64,000 bases of DNA from Bog-756 sp963829235 (GTDB lineage Bacteria; Actinomycetota; Acidimicrobiia; Acidimicrobiales; RAAP-2), in contig CAWHIF010000003.1 of the NCBI GenBank assembly GCA_963829235.1, forward strand, positions 868,001 to 932,000. The letters run 5' to 3'. A model generated the notes under the pieces. The model was not told where the DNA came from. It searched no databases and saw only the letters and a program-made list of their open reading frames with translations. Position 1 is the first letter of the stretch. Each line of letters begins with the position of its first letter. Positions 49,864-59,330 of this stretch are shown here, piece by piece. The translations under genes and the position numbers were made by a program.

Positions 49864-51428
49864 ACGGGGTCGTCGTGGCCGGACCGGGCACGGAACCCGA
49901 CGAGATCGGGGCCATGGCGGACCGGTACCCCTCGGCTGTCGCCTGGCACAACCTCGCCGACGGGAGCGACCTGACCTTTGCCACCTGGCACGCCCGGTCG
50001 AACCGGCTGGCCCGGGGGCTCGTCGGGCGCGGCCTCGTACCGGGGGACCGGGTGGTCATCGCCATCGCCCCCGAGGAACCCTTTCCATGGCTCATCGCCT
50101 ATGCCGCCGTCCACCGTGCCGGAGCCGTCGCGGTTCCGGTCAACACCAGGCTGGCCGGACCGGAGCTCAGGGCCATTCTCGCCCACGCCGAGCCGACGGT
50201 GGTCCTGGCCAGCCCCGGCGTCGGAGCCGTCCTGCCCCCGAACGCACCCGCCGGCCCGTCGCCTGTCCGGGTGGTGGCCACGACCGACGGCGAAGAGGGG
50301 ACCGTCGCCTGGGCGGATCTCATGCATCCGGACGGCTCGGAGCTCGGCCGGGGCCCGAGGTCGGACCGGTCGACCGAGATCATGGACATCATGTACACCT
50401 CGGGGACGACGGGGGCTCCCAAAGCCGTCGTCGTCCGGTACGGGCCACCGCGTACCCGACCGACCCCGGCGTGGAACGGACTGGGGTTCATGACCGCTTC
50501 GCCGTTCTCGACGACGAGTGGGGTGTTGCTGGTCTACGGACCGATGAGCGGCGGGCTCAGCGGGTGGTATCTCCCCCGTTTCGATCCGGGTGCCTGGCTG
50601 GCGTCGACCGAGGATCGCCGTCCGGTGGCGTCGTTCATCGTCCCGGCCATGGCCCAGCTCATCGTGGCCCATCCGCGCTTCGCCACCACGGACCTCACCA
50701 GCCTGGCCGCGGTCACCATCGGCGGGGCGCCGGTGGCCCGGGCCACCCTCGCCCGCCTGGCAGAGCGGCTGTCCCGGGCCGACGTGCTGGTCGGCTACGG
50801 GCTCACCGAGTTCGGCGCGGTCAGCCGCTCGCCGTCCGGTGACCGGGGCCGTCACCTCGGCTCGGCCGGCCGGCCCCTGCCCGGCGTCGAGATCCGGATC
50901 GTGGACGAGGACGGTGATGAGGTTCCACCCGGGCAGGTGGGCGAGATCACCGTGCGGGGGCCGGGCGCCCACCGCGCGTACTACAAGGAAGAGACCGCCA
51001 CCGGCCGGACGTGGCGGGACGGTTGGCTGTTCAGCGGGGACATCGGCTACCTCGACGAGGACCGCTTCCTCTGGATCACCGGGCGCATCAAGGACCTGAT
51101 CATCCGGGGAGGCCACAACATCACTCCGGGCGAGGTCGAAGAGGCGCTCTTCGCCCACGAGGACGTGGTCGACGCGGTGGTGGCCGGCATTCCCCACGAC
51201 GTTCTCGGTGAGGATGTGGGAGCCTGGGTCGTGCTGCAGAAGGGCTCCGATGTGACCGCTCCCGATCTGCGCCGGTTCCTCCTCGAGCGTCTGGCCGACT
51301 TCAAGGTCCCCCGCACACTCCACCTCGTTCCCTCGCTGCCCCGAAATGCCGCCGGCAAGGTCTTGAAGCGCGAGCTCGCAGCACCGTCGGCCGACCGAAC
51401 GCCGCCGCCACCGGGGCCCGGGCGATGA
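49848..51428 (+). CDS. Acyl-CoA synthetase, AMP-binding
   Basis: A ligase of 526 residues forming acyl-CoA. Motifs: MYTSGTTGAPKAVVVR, VGYGLTEFGAVSRS, RDGWLFSGDIGYLDEDRFLWITGRIKDLIIRGGHNI and the catalytic Lys region LPRNAAGKVLKREL. The ATG at 49848 sits inside the end of the hydrolase gene and has GAAGG before it. The long open frame upstream of it is antisense to nothing and out of frame with the hydrolase, so it is discarded. It overlaps the enoyl-CoA hydratase by four bases. Confidence 0.87.
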   Translation: MRTVLNGVVVAGPGTEPDEIGAMADRYPSAVAWHNLADGSDLTFATWHARSNRLARGLVGRGLVPGDRVVIAIAPEEPFPWLIAYAAVHRAGAVAVPVNTRLAGPELRAILAHAEPTVVLASPGVGAVLPPNAPAGPSPVRVVATTDGEEGTVAWADLMHPDGSELGRGPRSDRSTEIMDIMYTSGTTGAPKAVVVRYGPPRTRPTPAWNGLGFMTASPFSTTSGVLLVYGPMSGGLSGWYLPRFDPGAWLASTEDRRPVASFIVPAMAQLIVAHPRFATTDLTSLAAVTIGGAPVARATLARLAERLSRADVLVGYGLTEFGAVSRSPSGDRGRHLGSAGRPLPGVEIRIVDEDGDEVPPGQVGEITVRGPGAHRAYYKEETATGRTWRDGWLFSGDIGYLDEDRFLWITGRIKDLIIRGGHNITPGEVEEALFAHEDVVDAVVAGIPHDVLGEDVGAWVVLQKGSDVTAPDLRRFLLERLADFKVPRTLHLVPSLPRNAAGKVLKRELAAPSADRTPPPPGPGR

Positions 51429-52297
51429 GCAACCCCGATCCTGCCGTCGTCACCGAGACGATCGGGGCGGTGTTCCGCCTGACCCTCAACCGGCCCGAGC
51501 GCCACAACCCGCTGACGCCGCGCTGCATCAGGGAGATCCTGGCCGGCGTGGCCGCCGCCGAAGACGACCCCGGCATCCGGGCGGTCGTGATCCGCGGCTC
51601 GGGGCCTTCGTTCTCATCGGGCTACGGGATACTGGCGGACGACATCGAAGCACAGGACGAAGGGACGCCGAGCGGCATCGAGGCCGACGTGACGGCCATG
51701 CTCGGGCTGGGCACCGGCTGGGCCCGGATCTGGGACTGCCGCATTCCCGTCATCGCCCAGGTGCACGGGAACTGCCTGGCCGGAGGCACCGACCTCGCCC
51801 TGCACTGCGACATCGTGCTGGCCGCCGACGACGCCCGGTTCGGCTTCCCCCCGGTCCGGTCCATGGGCGTGCCACCGACCAACATGTGGCTCTACCACCT
51901 CGGTCCCCAGTGGACCAAGCGACTGCTCTTCACCGGGGACACCGTGAGCGGGGCCGAGGCCGCCTCGATCGGCCTGGTGCAGGAGGCGGTGCCTGCGGGC
52001 CGACTCGACGAGCACGCACTCCTACTGGCCAGGCGCATGGCCATGGTCGGCCGGGACCTGCTCACCGCCAACAAACGGGTCATCAACCAGGGTGTCGAGC
52101 TCATGGGCCGGTCCCAGCTGCAGCGGTTCGCCGCGCTCAACGACGCCGTCGCCCACCGGACCCCGGATGCCCGTGCCTTCACGGCCCGGGCCGGGGAGAT
52201 CGGCCTCAAGCAGGCCGTCAACGAGCGCGACGCTCCGTTCGACCACCCCGGTGGGGTGCCCGACAACGAGGAGCGACCGCCGCCGGCACACCCGTAG
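51425..52297 (+). CDS. Enoyl-CoA hydratase/isomerase family protein
   Basis: A second crotonase-fold enzyme, 290 residues: FRLTLNRPERHNPLTPRC, the oxyanion hole GPSFSSGYGI and VHGNCLAGGTDLALHCDIVL. The usual second-Glu positions are not obvious, so hydratase activity is not certain. Start ATGA overlap with the ligase means hydrolase, ligase and hydratase form one operon, a neat set for opening a lactone, activating the acid and processing the thioester. The C-terminus ends in a Pro-rich tail. Confidence 0.86.
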   Translation: MSNPDPAVVTETIGAVFRLTLNRPERHNPLTPRCIREILAGVAAAEDDPGIRAVVIRGSGPSFSSGYGILADDIEAQDEGTPSGIEADVTAMLGLGTGWARIWDCRIPVIAQVHGNCLAGGTDLALHCDIVLAADDARFGFPPVRSMGVPPTNMWLYHLGPQWTKRLLFTGDTVSGAEAASIGLVQEAVPAGRLDEHALLLARRMAMVGRDLLTANKRVINQGVELMGRSQLQRFAALNDAVAHRTPDARAFTARAGEIGLKQAVNERDAPFDHPGGVPDNEERPPPAHP

Positions 52298-52311
52298 TGT
52301 GGGATGTAGAC

Positions 52312-55300
52312 GTGACCGCACCGCTCCGAACAGCCAGGGCCGATCCAGAGCCGCTCTCCCCTGGTTCCGCCGCGCCCGGGGTCCGGGTCGTGGAACCCCG
52401 GCAGCCGCCCACCGGCCGGGCAGGACCCGACGACCTCCCCGAGGACTCGATCCTCCGCACGTTCCATCCGGCGGTGGCCAGCTGGTTCCTGCGGTGCTTC
52501 CCGTCCGGGCCCACCGAGCCGCAACGTCGGGCGTGGCCACACATCATGTCCGGAACCGACGTGCTGGTGGCCTCCCCGACCGGTACCGGCAAGACGCTCA
52601 CCGGTTTTCTGGTGGCGATCGACGCCGCCTACCGGGCCCGGGCCGAAGCCACGCAGGAGCCCGCACCCCGGTCCGGGCCCGGGGTGGTGTACGTCTCCCC
52701 GTTGAGGGCGCTCACCGTCGATGTCCACGAGAACCTGCAACGGCCGCTCGCCGGCATCGCCGAAGAAGCCGCTCGGCTGGGGCTTGCCGCGCCGGATCTC
52801 TCGGTGGCCGTGCGGACCGGCGACACCCCCGCGGCCGAAAGGGCGGCCATGCGACGGTCGCCTCCCGACCTGTTGGTCACCACCCCTGAGTCCCTCTACC
52901 TGCTCCTCACGGCGGCGTCGTCCCGGACCATGCTGCAGGGGGTTCACACGGTGATCGTCGACGAGGTGCACACCCTGGCCCGTGACAAGCGCGGCGCCCA
53001 TCTCGCCCTCAGCCTCGAGCGGCTGGGCGCACTCGTGGAGGCCCAGGGGGTCCGGCTCCAGCGCATCGGGCTGTCGGCCACCCAGCGACCACTCGACGTG
53101 GTGGCCGATCTCCTCTCGGGGTCGGGTCCGTCCCGCTCCTCCACCGCCATCGTCGACTGCGGCCACCGACGGGACCTCGACGTGGACATCGAGCTCCCCC
53201 AGACCGAGCTCGAAGCAGTGGCCAGCGGCTCACAGCTCTCGGATGTGTTGGACCGGATCGCCGCACATGTCCTCGAGCACCGGACCACCCTCATCTTCGT
53301 CAACACGCGCAAGATGGCCGAGCGGGTCGCCCACCAGCTGGCCATCCGGCTCGGATCACCGGGCGAGGCCGACGAAGCTCCCGATGACGTCTCCGACGGT
53401 GCCGGCCGTGCCGCCGCCCCGAGCGCGGCCGCGGAGATGACCGGCGGGCCCCTGGACGGGGCCGGCGGGGCGGTGCCACACTCCGATCCGATCGACGCCG
53501 CGCTCCAGGTGGCGGCCCACCACGGCAGCCTCTCGACCGCCCGGCGCCGTATCGTCGAGCAGCGCCTCCGGGCGGGCGATCTCCGGGCGCTGGTGGCGAC
53601 GGCCTCACTCGAGCTGGGTATCGATGTCGGGCCCGTCGAACTGGTGTGCCAGATCGGATCGCCGCGGGCCATCGGCACGTTCCTCCAGCGGGTCGGGCGG
53701 GCCAACCACCAACTCGAGGGCACCCCCGCAGGTCGGCTGTACCCGCTCACCCGGGACGAGTTGGTCGAGTGCACCGCTCTCCTGGCCGGAGTCCGGGCCG
53801 GGCATCTCGATGTGTTGCAACCGCCGGTGTCACCTCTCGACGTCCTGGCCCAGCAGATCGTGGCCGAGGTGGCCGCGGCCGGCGAGTGGGACGTCGAACC
53901 CCTCTTCGAGCTGGTCAGACGGGCAGCACCCTACGCCGACCTCTCCCGGGACAGCTTCGACGACGTGGTCGAACTGGTCTCGTGGGGGATCCAGACCGGA
54001 CGCGGTCGGCGAGGCGCCCATCTCCACCACGACGCCGTCAACGGTCGTCTTCGAGCTCGACGCGGCGCGCGGCTGGCCGCCCTCACCAGCGGAGGGGCCA
54101 TCCCGGAGACGGGCGACTATCGCGTGGTGCTCGATCCCGACGGGATCACCGTGGGGTCGGTGCATGAGGACTTCGCCGTGGAGGCCACCGCGGGCGACAT
54201 CTTCCTGCTCGGCACCCACTCCTGGCGCGTGGCCAAGGTCGAGACCGGGACCGTGCGCGTCCACGATGCCGGCGACCTGCCACCCACCATCCCCTTCTGG
54301 CTGGGTGAGGCGCCGGCGCGCACGGCCGAGCTCTCCGAGGAGGTCGGCGCCCTTCGCTGCGAGCTCGAGCCGCTGTTGGCCGCGAACGACGGCGTGGGGG
54401 CGCGGGCGGCCGTGCGAGCCCGGGCCGGAGTGTCCGAAGAGGTCGCCGATCAGGTCACGGCTTACCTGGGAGCCGGCCTCGCCGCGCTCGGAGCGCTTCC
54501 CACCCGGGAACGCATCGTGATCGAGCGGGTCTTCGACGAGTCGGAGGGCACCCAGCTGATCGTCCACGCCCCGTATGGCGGACGCATCAACAGGGCGCTC
54601 GGACTCGCCCTGCGCAAGCGGTTCTGCGTCTCCTTCGACTTCGAGCTCCAGGCGGCGGCGGACGACGACACCGTCGTGCTGTCCCTCGGGCCCCAACACA
54701 GTTTTCCGCTGTCCCGGGTGCCGAAGATGCTGCAGAGCGGTACGGCCACCGAGGTGCTGACCCAGGCCATCCTCCTCCACCCGATGCTGGCCGCCCGCTG
54801 GCGTTGGAACTTGAACAGGGCTCTCGTGGTCCCGCGTTCGCGTGGCGGCCAGCGCCGGCCGATCCATCTGCAGCGCATGGAAGCCGACGACCTCCTGGCC
54901 GCGGCATGGCCGGCCCTGGCCGCCTGTCAGGAGAACGCCGGCCCCGGTCCCGTGCCCGTGCCCGACCACGTGCTCGTCCGCCAGTCGGTTTCGGACTGCC
55001 TGACCGAGCCGCTCGACGCCGCCGGTCTGGTCTCCCTGCTCGACGACCTGGAGACGGGTCGGGTCGGGGTCCACCTCGTCGAGTCCGCCGAAGCGTCCCC
55101 GCTCGCCCATGGCATCCTGACCGGGCGCCCCTTCACCTTCCTCGACGGCGCACCGCTCGAGGAGCGCCGCACCCGGGCCGTCCCGATCAGCCGGGGACTC
55201 GGACCGCTGGGCGCCGGCGGCCTGCCCGTCGCCGCGTCGGAACTCGGCCCCCTCGATGACACCGCCGTCGCCGAGGTGCTCGATCAGGTGCGGCCGCGGC

Positions 55301-56898
55301 CGAGGGATCCCGACGAAGTGCACGACCTCCTCTTGTCACTGGTCCTGTGCCGACCGGTGCCGGCCTGGCAGCACTGGTTCGAGCAGCTCCAGATGGACGG
55401 CCGGGCCGGTGTGCTGGCCGGGGCATGGGCACCGACCGAACGCCTGCCCCTGGCCGAGGCGATCACCCGATCGCTGACCGACCCCCTGGTTGCCGCCGAC
55501 GACGCGCTGGCCGAGTGCATCGGCGGACATCTGGAGCTGTCGGGTCCGGTGACCGTTGATCAATTGGTGGCCGATGCACCGCTCCCGAGCGGATCGGTCC
55601 TGGGCGCGCCCGTCACCGCGGCCAGAGCCCGGACGGGCCTGGCCCGGCTGGAAGGATCCGGCTCGGCCATCGAACTGCCCGACGGTCGCTGGTGCGCCCG
55701 TCATCTCCTGGTGCGGCTGCACGCCGCCAGCCGGGGCCGGCGGCGTCGGCGGGTCGAGCCTGTCAGCATCTCGGACTTCGTGCGATTCCTCACCTGCTGG
55801 CAGCACGTGGCCGCCGGGACGCAGGCCGAGGGGAGGTCCGGCCTGCTGGCCGTCATCGAGCAGCTGCAGGGGCTCGAGGTGGCCGCGGGTGAGTGGGAGC
55901 GGCAGGTCCTTCCGGCCCGGGTCGCCCACTACGATCCCCGATGGCTGGACGAGCTCTGCCTCGCCGGCGAGGTGGCGTGGGCCCGCCTCACCCCTCGCCC
56001 CGAACGCGAGCCCCAACCGGCCGATGGGGCCGTGATGCCCGCGGTACGCCGCGGCTCGTCGACGCCCTCACCGGCCACGCCCCTGGCCATCGTGGCTCGC
56101 CAGGACCTCGCCTGGATGCTGGCCGCCGTCCGTGGCGACAAGGCCCCGGCCGAGCCGACCGCAGGGGCTTCGGCCGATCTCCTGGCCGTGCTCCGCAACC
56201 GTGGCGCCTGCTTCCGGTCGGAGCTGGCGCCGGCATCGGGCCGCCTGAGCACCGAGGTCGACGAGGGCCTCTGGGATCTGGTCGCCCGCGGGATCATCAC
56301 GGCCGACGCCTTCTCGGCCGTACGGTCGTTGCTCTCGGCCCGTCTCCGGTCCCGCCGACCGCAAGGGACCCACCGGGGGACGGCGCGCCGGGCCGCGCTG
56401 GGTCGCCAGCGGGCCTCGGTGGGAACGGGCGTCGGTGAAGGTCGCTGGTCGCTCCTGCCCGCGGCCGACGACACCGGCACGGGACCGCAGAGCGGTCCGC
56501 CGGCCGAGGAGCTGGCCGAGGCCGTGGCCTGGCAGCTCCTGGCCCGGTGGGGAGTCGTGGCGTGGGAGCTCTGGGCACGGGAGTCGTACCGCGTCCCGTG
56601 GCGCGACGTCGTGCGTGCGCTTCGCCGGCTGGAGGCCCGGGGCCAGGCGCTGGGCGGCCGGTTCGTGGCCGGCATCTCCGGCGAGCAGTACGCGACGCCC
56701 GAAGCGGTGTCGCTCCTGGTGGCGGTGCGCGCCGACCCCGGCCGGGGAGACGAGGTCGTGGTGGCCGGCGCGGATCCGCTCAACCTGACGGGAGAGTGGC
56801 TGGGTGGAACCCGGGTGCCCGCTGTCCGGCACCGCAGCGTCCACTACCGGGACGGGTTCCCGGCGGACCCCGCCGTTCCGGCGAACTCCGACCGCTGA
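52312..56898 (+). CDS. lhr: Lhr-type large ATP-dependent helicase
   Basis: Lhr is a 3'-5' superfamily 2 DNA repair helicase. The 1528 residues match the usual ~1500. N-terminal helicase motifs: Walker A ASPTGTGKT (87-95), DEVH (217-220), LSATQRPLD and VATASLELGIDVG with FLQRVGRANH. The long remainder carries the Lhr winged-helix and C-terminal domains (HLHHDAVNGRLRARRGARLA is an early example). A variable insert of ~35 residues (ADEAPDDVSDGAG...) sits in the second RecA domain. The start is GTG at 52312; a GTG at 52297 overlapping the previous stop is equally possible. Confidence 0.9.
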   Translation: MTAPLRTARADPEPLSPGSAAPGVRVVEPRQPPTGRAGPDDLPEDSILRTFHPAVASWFLRCFPSGPTEPQRRAWPHIMSGTDVLVASPTGTGKTLTGFLVAIDAAYRARAEATQEPAPRSGPGVVYVSPLRALTVDVHENLQRPLAGIAEEAARLGLAAPDLSVAVRTGDTPAAERAAMRRSPPDLLVTTPESLYLLLTAASSRTMLQGVHTVIVDEVHTLARDKRGAHLALSLERLGALVEAQGVRLQRIGLSATQRPLDVVADLLSGSGPSRSSTAIVDCGHRRDLDVDIELPQTELEAVASGSQLSDVLDRIAAHVLEHRTTLIFVNTRKMAERVAHQLAIRLGSPGEADEAPDDVSDGAGRAAAPSAAAEMTGGPLDGAGGAVPHSDPIDAALQVAAHHGSLSTARRRIVEQRLRAGDLRALVATASLELGIDVGPVELVCQIGSPRAIGTFLQRVGRANHQLEGTPAGRLYPLTRDELVECTALLAGVRAGHLDVLQPPVSPLDVLAQQIVAEVAAAGEWDVEPLFELVRRAAPYADLSRDSFDDVVELVSWGIQTGRGRRGAHLHHDAVNGRLRARRGARLAALTSGGAIPETGDYRVVLDPDGITVGSVHEDFAVEATAGDIFLLGTHSWRVAKVETGTVRVHDAGDLPPTIPFWLGEAPARTAELSEEVGALRCELEPLLAANDGVGARAAVRARAGVSEEVADQVTAYLGAGLAALGALPTRERIVIERVFDESEGTQLIVHAPYGGRINRALGLALRKRFCVSFDFELQAAADDDTVVLSLGPQHSFPLSRVPKMLQSGTATEVLTQAILLHPMLAARWRWNLNRALVVPRSRGGQRRPIHLQRMEADDLLAAAWPALAACQENAGPGPVPVPDHVLVRQSVSDCLTEPLDAAGLVSLLDDLETGRVGVHLVESAEASPLAHGILTGRPFTFLDGAPLEERRTRAVPISRGLGPLGAGGLPVAASELGPLDDTAVAEVLDQVRPRPRDPDEVHDLLLSLVLCRPVPAWQHWFEQLQMDGRAGVLAGAWAPTERLPLAEAITRSLTDPLVAADDALAECIGGHLELSGPVTVDQLVADAPLPSGSVLGAPVTAARARTGLARLEGSGSAIELPDGRWCARHLLVRLHAASRGRRRRRVEPVSISDFVRFLTCWQHVAAGTQAEGRSGLLAVIEQLQGLEVAAGEWERQVLPARVAHYDPRWLDELCLAGEVAWARLTPRPEREPQPADGAVMPAVRRGSSTPSPATPLAIVARQDLAWMLAAVRGDKAPAEPTAGASADLLAVLRNRGACFRSELAPASGRLSTEVDEGLWDLVARGIITADAFSAVRSLLSARLRSRRPQGTHRGTARRAALGRQRASVGTGVGEGRWSLLPAADDTGTGPQSGPPAEELAEAVAWQLLARWGVVAWELWARESYRVPWRDVVRALRRLEARGQALGGRFVAGISGEQYATPEAVSLLVAVRADPGRGDEVVVAGADPLNLTGEWLGGTRVPAVRHRSVHYRDGFPADPAVPANSDR

Positions 56899-56960
56899 AC
56901 CTCCCGGGATCGCCGCGGGTCCCACAGAGCTGACCGGAATGCCGGTGGTACGGTCGGCCG

Positions 56961-57428
56961 ATGCCCCGCCCCGTCGCTGCCGACGTCCCGGTCGACCGGA
57001 TCGGGCTGGACGAGTTCATCCGTCACCGGCACGCCGCCGTTCTCTGCACGCAACGGGGGGACGGGACCCCCCAGATGTCCCCGGTGACCATGGGAGTCGA
57101 CACGGACGGGACGATTCTGGTGGCGAGCTATCCGGAGCGGGCCAAGGTCCACAACCTGCGGGCACGCCCGCAGGCCTCCGTGTGCGTCCTGTCCGAGACC
57201 TTCGCCGGCGAGTGGGTCCAGGTATCGGGATCGACCACCGTCATCGATGTCCCAGAGGCCGTCGACGGTCTGGTGGCCTACTTCCGATCCATCAGCGGGG
57301 AGCATCCCGATTGGGACGAATACCGTCAGGCCATGATCGACCAGGGCAAGGTGCTGATACGCCTGGCCCCCGAGCGATGGGGTCCGATCAGCAGAGGGGG
57401 CTTCCCGCCCCGTCTGGCCGGCGGTTGA
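56961..57428 (+). CDS. PPOX-class F420/flavin-dependent oxidoreductase
   Basis: A 155-residue split-barrel protein of the pyridoxamine 5'-phosphate oxidase superfamily: HRHAAVLCTQRGDGTPQMSP, ILVASYPERAKVHNLRARP, VQVSGSTTVIDVPEAV. In actinobacteria this subgroup (FDOR-B) commonly uses F420. The substrate is unknown. The ATG at 56961 lies 62 bases past lhr. The next gene is 238 bases away and separately controlled. Confidence 0.83.
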   Translation: MPRPVAADVPVDRIGLDEFIRHRHAAVLCTQRGDGTPQMSPVTMGVDTDGTILVASYPERAKVHNLRARPQASVCVLSETFAGEWVQVSGSTTVIDVPEAVDGLVAYFRSISGEHPDWDEYRQAMIDQGKVLIRLAPERWGPISRGGFPPRLAGG

Positions 57429-57520
57429 TCCTTCCGCGACGCGGCGGCCGCAAAAGCTGTTCCGGCCCGGCCGCCCAACGGGCCGCTCGCCCGCCGGGCG
57501 GCCGAGATTCCCTTCGGATT

Positions 57521-57555
57521 GGTAACTGTTGTGTTACGGTAACTGTATGGTTACC
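57521..57555. promoter_or_regulatory. Two overlapping palindromes, candidate ArsR operator
   Basis: GTAAC-TGTTGT-GTTAC (57522-57537) is followed by the perfect GGTAAC-TGTATG-GTTACC (57538-57555). The two copies are about 17 bases apart, so dimers would bind the same or neighbouring faces of the helix. It is the AT-richest stretch in the gap before the ArsR gene. ArsR-family repressors use such dyads. Autoregulation of the operon is the obvious reading, though direct evidence is lacking. Confidence 0.6.
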
Positions 57556-57666
57556 GAGCTCGCTCGACCGGGGCCCCGACGTGGCGACCACGTGCGGTAC
57601 CGCAGCGCACCATCGATGACGGCGGCCGGCCGGGTCGGCGACCGGGTCGGCACGGGACGCTGAGCG

Positions 57667-57996
57667 GTGGTGGTGGCGTCGGCCTCCGGTGATCCCTTCG
57701 AAGCGTTGGGCGACCCCAACCGTCGGGAGATCCTCCGACTGCTCAGCGGCGGCGACAAGCCGGTCCGTGAGATCGCTGCGGCCATGTCCATCAGCCGACC
57801 GGCGGTCTCACGGCATCTCCGGTTGCTGAAGGAGGCCGGGCTGGTGATCGAGCACGCCGAGGGGACCCGCCGGATCTACCACCTCCACGAGCAGGGACTT
57901 GGCGCGGTCAGAAGCTACCTCGAGGGCGTCTGGGGGGACGCCGCGGTGCGCTTTCGGTTGCTGGCCGAGAACACCGAGGGGGCCGCGGGGCGATGA
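57667..57996 (+). CDS. ArsR-family transcriptional regulator
   Basis: A 109-residue winged-helix repressor: DPFEALGDPNRREILRLLSGG, PVREIAAAMSISRPAVSRHLRLLKEAGLV, then GTRRIYHLHEQG. No metal-binding Cys motif is visible, so it is not a classical arsenic sensor; it belongs to the group that pairs with SRPBCC proteins. The stop overlaps the next start by four bases (ATGA). The GTG start leaves a 110-base leader behind the double operator. Confidence 0.88.
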   Translation: MVVASASGDPFEALGDPNRREILRLLSGGDKPVREIAAAMSISRPAVSRHLRLLKEAGLVIEHAEGTRRIYHLHEQGLGAVRSYLEGVWGDAAVRFRLLAENTEGAAGR

Positions 57997-58439
57997 CGGC
58001 CCCGCTGAGGATCTCCTTCGAAGTCGCCTGTTCGGCCGAGCACGCGTTCGAAACGTGGACGTCGGGGATCAGCCGATGGTGGCCACAAGACCACACCGTG
58101 ACCGGCCGGGCCGACCTCATCGTCCTGCAGGCGGAGGTCGGAGGTCGGATCTATGAACGGACCTCCGAAGGGGTCGAGCACGACTGGGGTGAAGTGACCG
58201 TCTGGAAACCCCCGACACAGCTGTCCTACCTCTGGCACCTGCGCCGTGACCGCGCTGATGCCACCGAGGTCGATGTCCGGTTCCTCGCCCAGGGGGCCGC
58301 TGTCACCCGGGTCGAGATCGAGCACCGGGGTTGGGACCGGCTCGGGACCGGAGCCGGGGAATGGCGTGAGCAGAATCGAGCCGGCTGGAGGACACTGCTC
58401 CCTCACTTCGAGGCCGCCGTATCGAAGGGAGACCACTGA
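57993..58439 (+). CDS. SRPBCC (AHSA1/START-like) family protein
   Basis: The 148-residue protein has the helix-grip fold of AHSA1-type SRPBCC proteins: ISFEVACSAEHAFETWTSGI, WWPQDHTV, GGRIYERTSEG, WHLRRDRAD. Such proteins bind hydrophobic ligands, and they are often encoded just after an ArsR regulator. It overlaps the regulator gene by four bases and the next gene by one (TGATG). The ligand is unknown. Confidence 0.86.
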   Translation: MTAPLRISFEVACSAEHAFETWTSGISRWWPQDHTVTGRADLIVLQAEVGGRIYERTSEGVEHDWGEVTVWKPPTQLSYLWHLRRDRADATEVDVRFLAQGAAVTRVEIEHRGWDRLGTGAGEWREQNRAGWRTLLPHFEAAVSKGDH

Positions 58440-58849
58440 TGGGTTCAGGCACCAAGGAGGACCCGTGGGTCCTCAAGACCCCACCCGGCACCTCGGAGTA
58501 CACGATCTACCGGGATGAACAGTCCGACCCACCGGCTCTCGTCTGCACGGTGGGGTCAACCACCCTGAAGTACCACCTCCGGGCCATCGACGACCTCTAC
58601 GCCTGGCTGGCCGAGCAGGACGAATGGGTACCTCTCGGCGCAGCCGATGAGAAGAAGCCGGCCGGACCCGGGACGGTCGAGGCATGGGGACGGTCTCCGG
58701 ACAACCCGATCGGAGGTTGGTACGGGCTCCGCAACGGCTATCGCGGCCGGTTCGGAATGTACCTGCCGCCGCTGTTGGAGGAACTCGGTCTCGCCGAGGT
58801 CACCCATGACCCCCGAAACAACCGGATGCGGGCGGCACCACGACGGTGA
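58439..58849 (+). CDS. Conserved protein of unknown function in the ArsR-SRPBCC operon
   Basis: A 136-residue soluble protein of a family I cannot name. It reads KEDPWVLKTPPGTSEYTIYR, CTVGSTTLKYHLRAIDDLYA, then WGRSPDNPIGGWYGLRNGYR. The first part with DPW and SEYTIY is strongly conserved-looking. Its start overlaps the SRPBCC stop by one base, which makes it a firm member of the operon. Small DNA-binding or ligand-binding roles are possible. Confidence 0.72.
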   Translation: MGSGTKEDPWVLKTPPGTSEYTIYRDEQSDPPALVCTVGSTTLKYHLRAIDDLYAWLAEQDEWVPLGAADEKKPAGPGTVEAWGRSPDNPIGGWYGLRNGYRGRFGMYLPPLLEELGLAEVTHDPRNNRMRAAPRR

Positions 58850-58927
58850 GCGCCCGGGCGCGCGACTCCCGTCGGGCGGGCGCCAACCCTCAGGACCCGA
58901 GACACCACCGAGCCAAGGAGAGGACCG

Positions 58928-59233
58928 ATGACGGTTGCCAAGGTGATCCGTTACCAAACCAGACCGGAATGCGCTGAGGAGAACGAGCGCCTGATCCGCG
59001 GGGTGTTCGCCGAACTGGCGGCCGAGCGGCCGGAGGGCCTCCGGTACGCGACCTTCCGCCTCGCCGATGGCGTCAGCTTTCTCCATGTGGCCCTGCTCGA
59101 AGGAGAGGACAACCCGTTGTTCGAATCGGCCGCCTTCGCCAGGTTCCAGTCGGCCATCGGTGACAGGGTCGTCGATGGGCCCCACCCGTCAGATGCCACC
59201 GTCATCGACTCCTACCGCTTCTTGGGTTCCTGA
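58928..59233 (+). CDS. Small ABM-like (antibiotic biosynthesis monooxygenase) protein
   Basis: The 101-residue protein has a dimeric ferredoxin-like pattern: KVIRYQTRPECAEENERLIR, FAELAAERPEGLRYATFRLA, then SFLHVALLEGED and FARFQSAIGDRV. This matches ABM-type small enzymes or binding proteins. A CAAGGAGAGG site precedes the ATG. It may be the fourth gene of the ArsR operon, 78 bases behind the third. Confidence 0.72.
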   Translation: MTVAKVIRYQTRPECAEENERLIRGVFAELAAERPEGLRYATFRLADGVSFLHVALLEGEDNPLFESAAFARFQSAIGDRVVDGPHPSDATVIDSYRFLGS

Positions 59234-59330
59234 CCTCAGTTCTCACCACCCCCGGTCCGGCGCAGTCGCTCGACCGGGGATCCATGGCGGAGGGCGAACC
59301 ATGGCCGGCGGTCTTCGACCCCGCCCCACC

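Noticed and set aside
49581..51323. 580-residue open frame on the minus strand
   Set aside because: It is antisense to the acyl-CoA synthetase, whose AMP-binding motifs are unmistakable.
57547..57663. 38-residue frame between the ArsR operator and the ArsR gene
   Set aside because: It starts inside the operator, has no ribosome site and no recognisable content.
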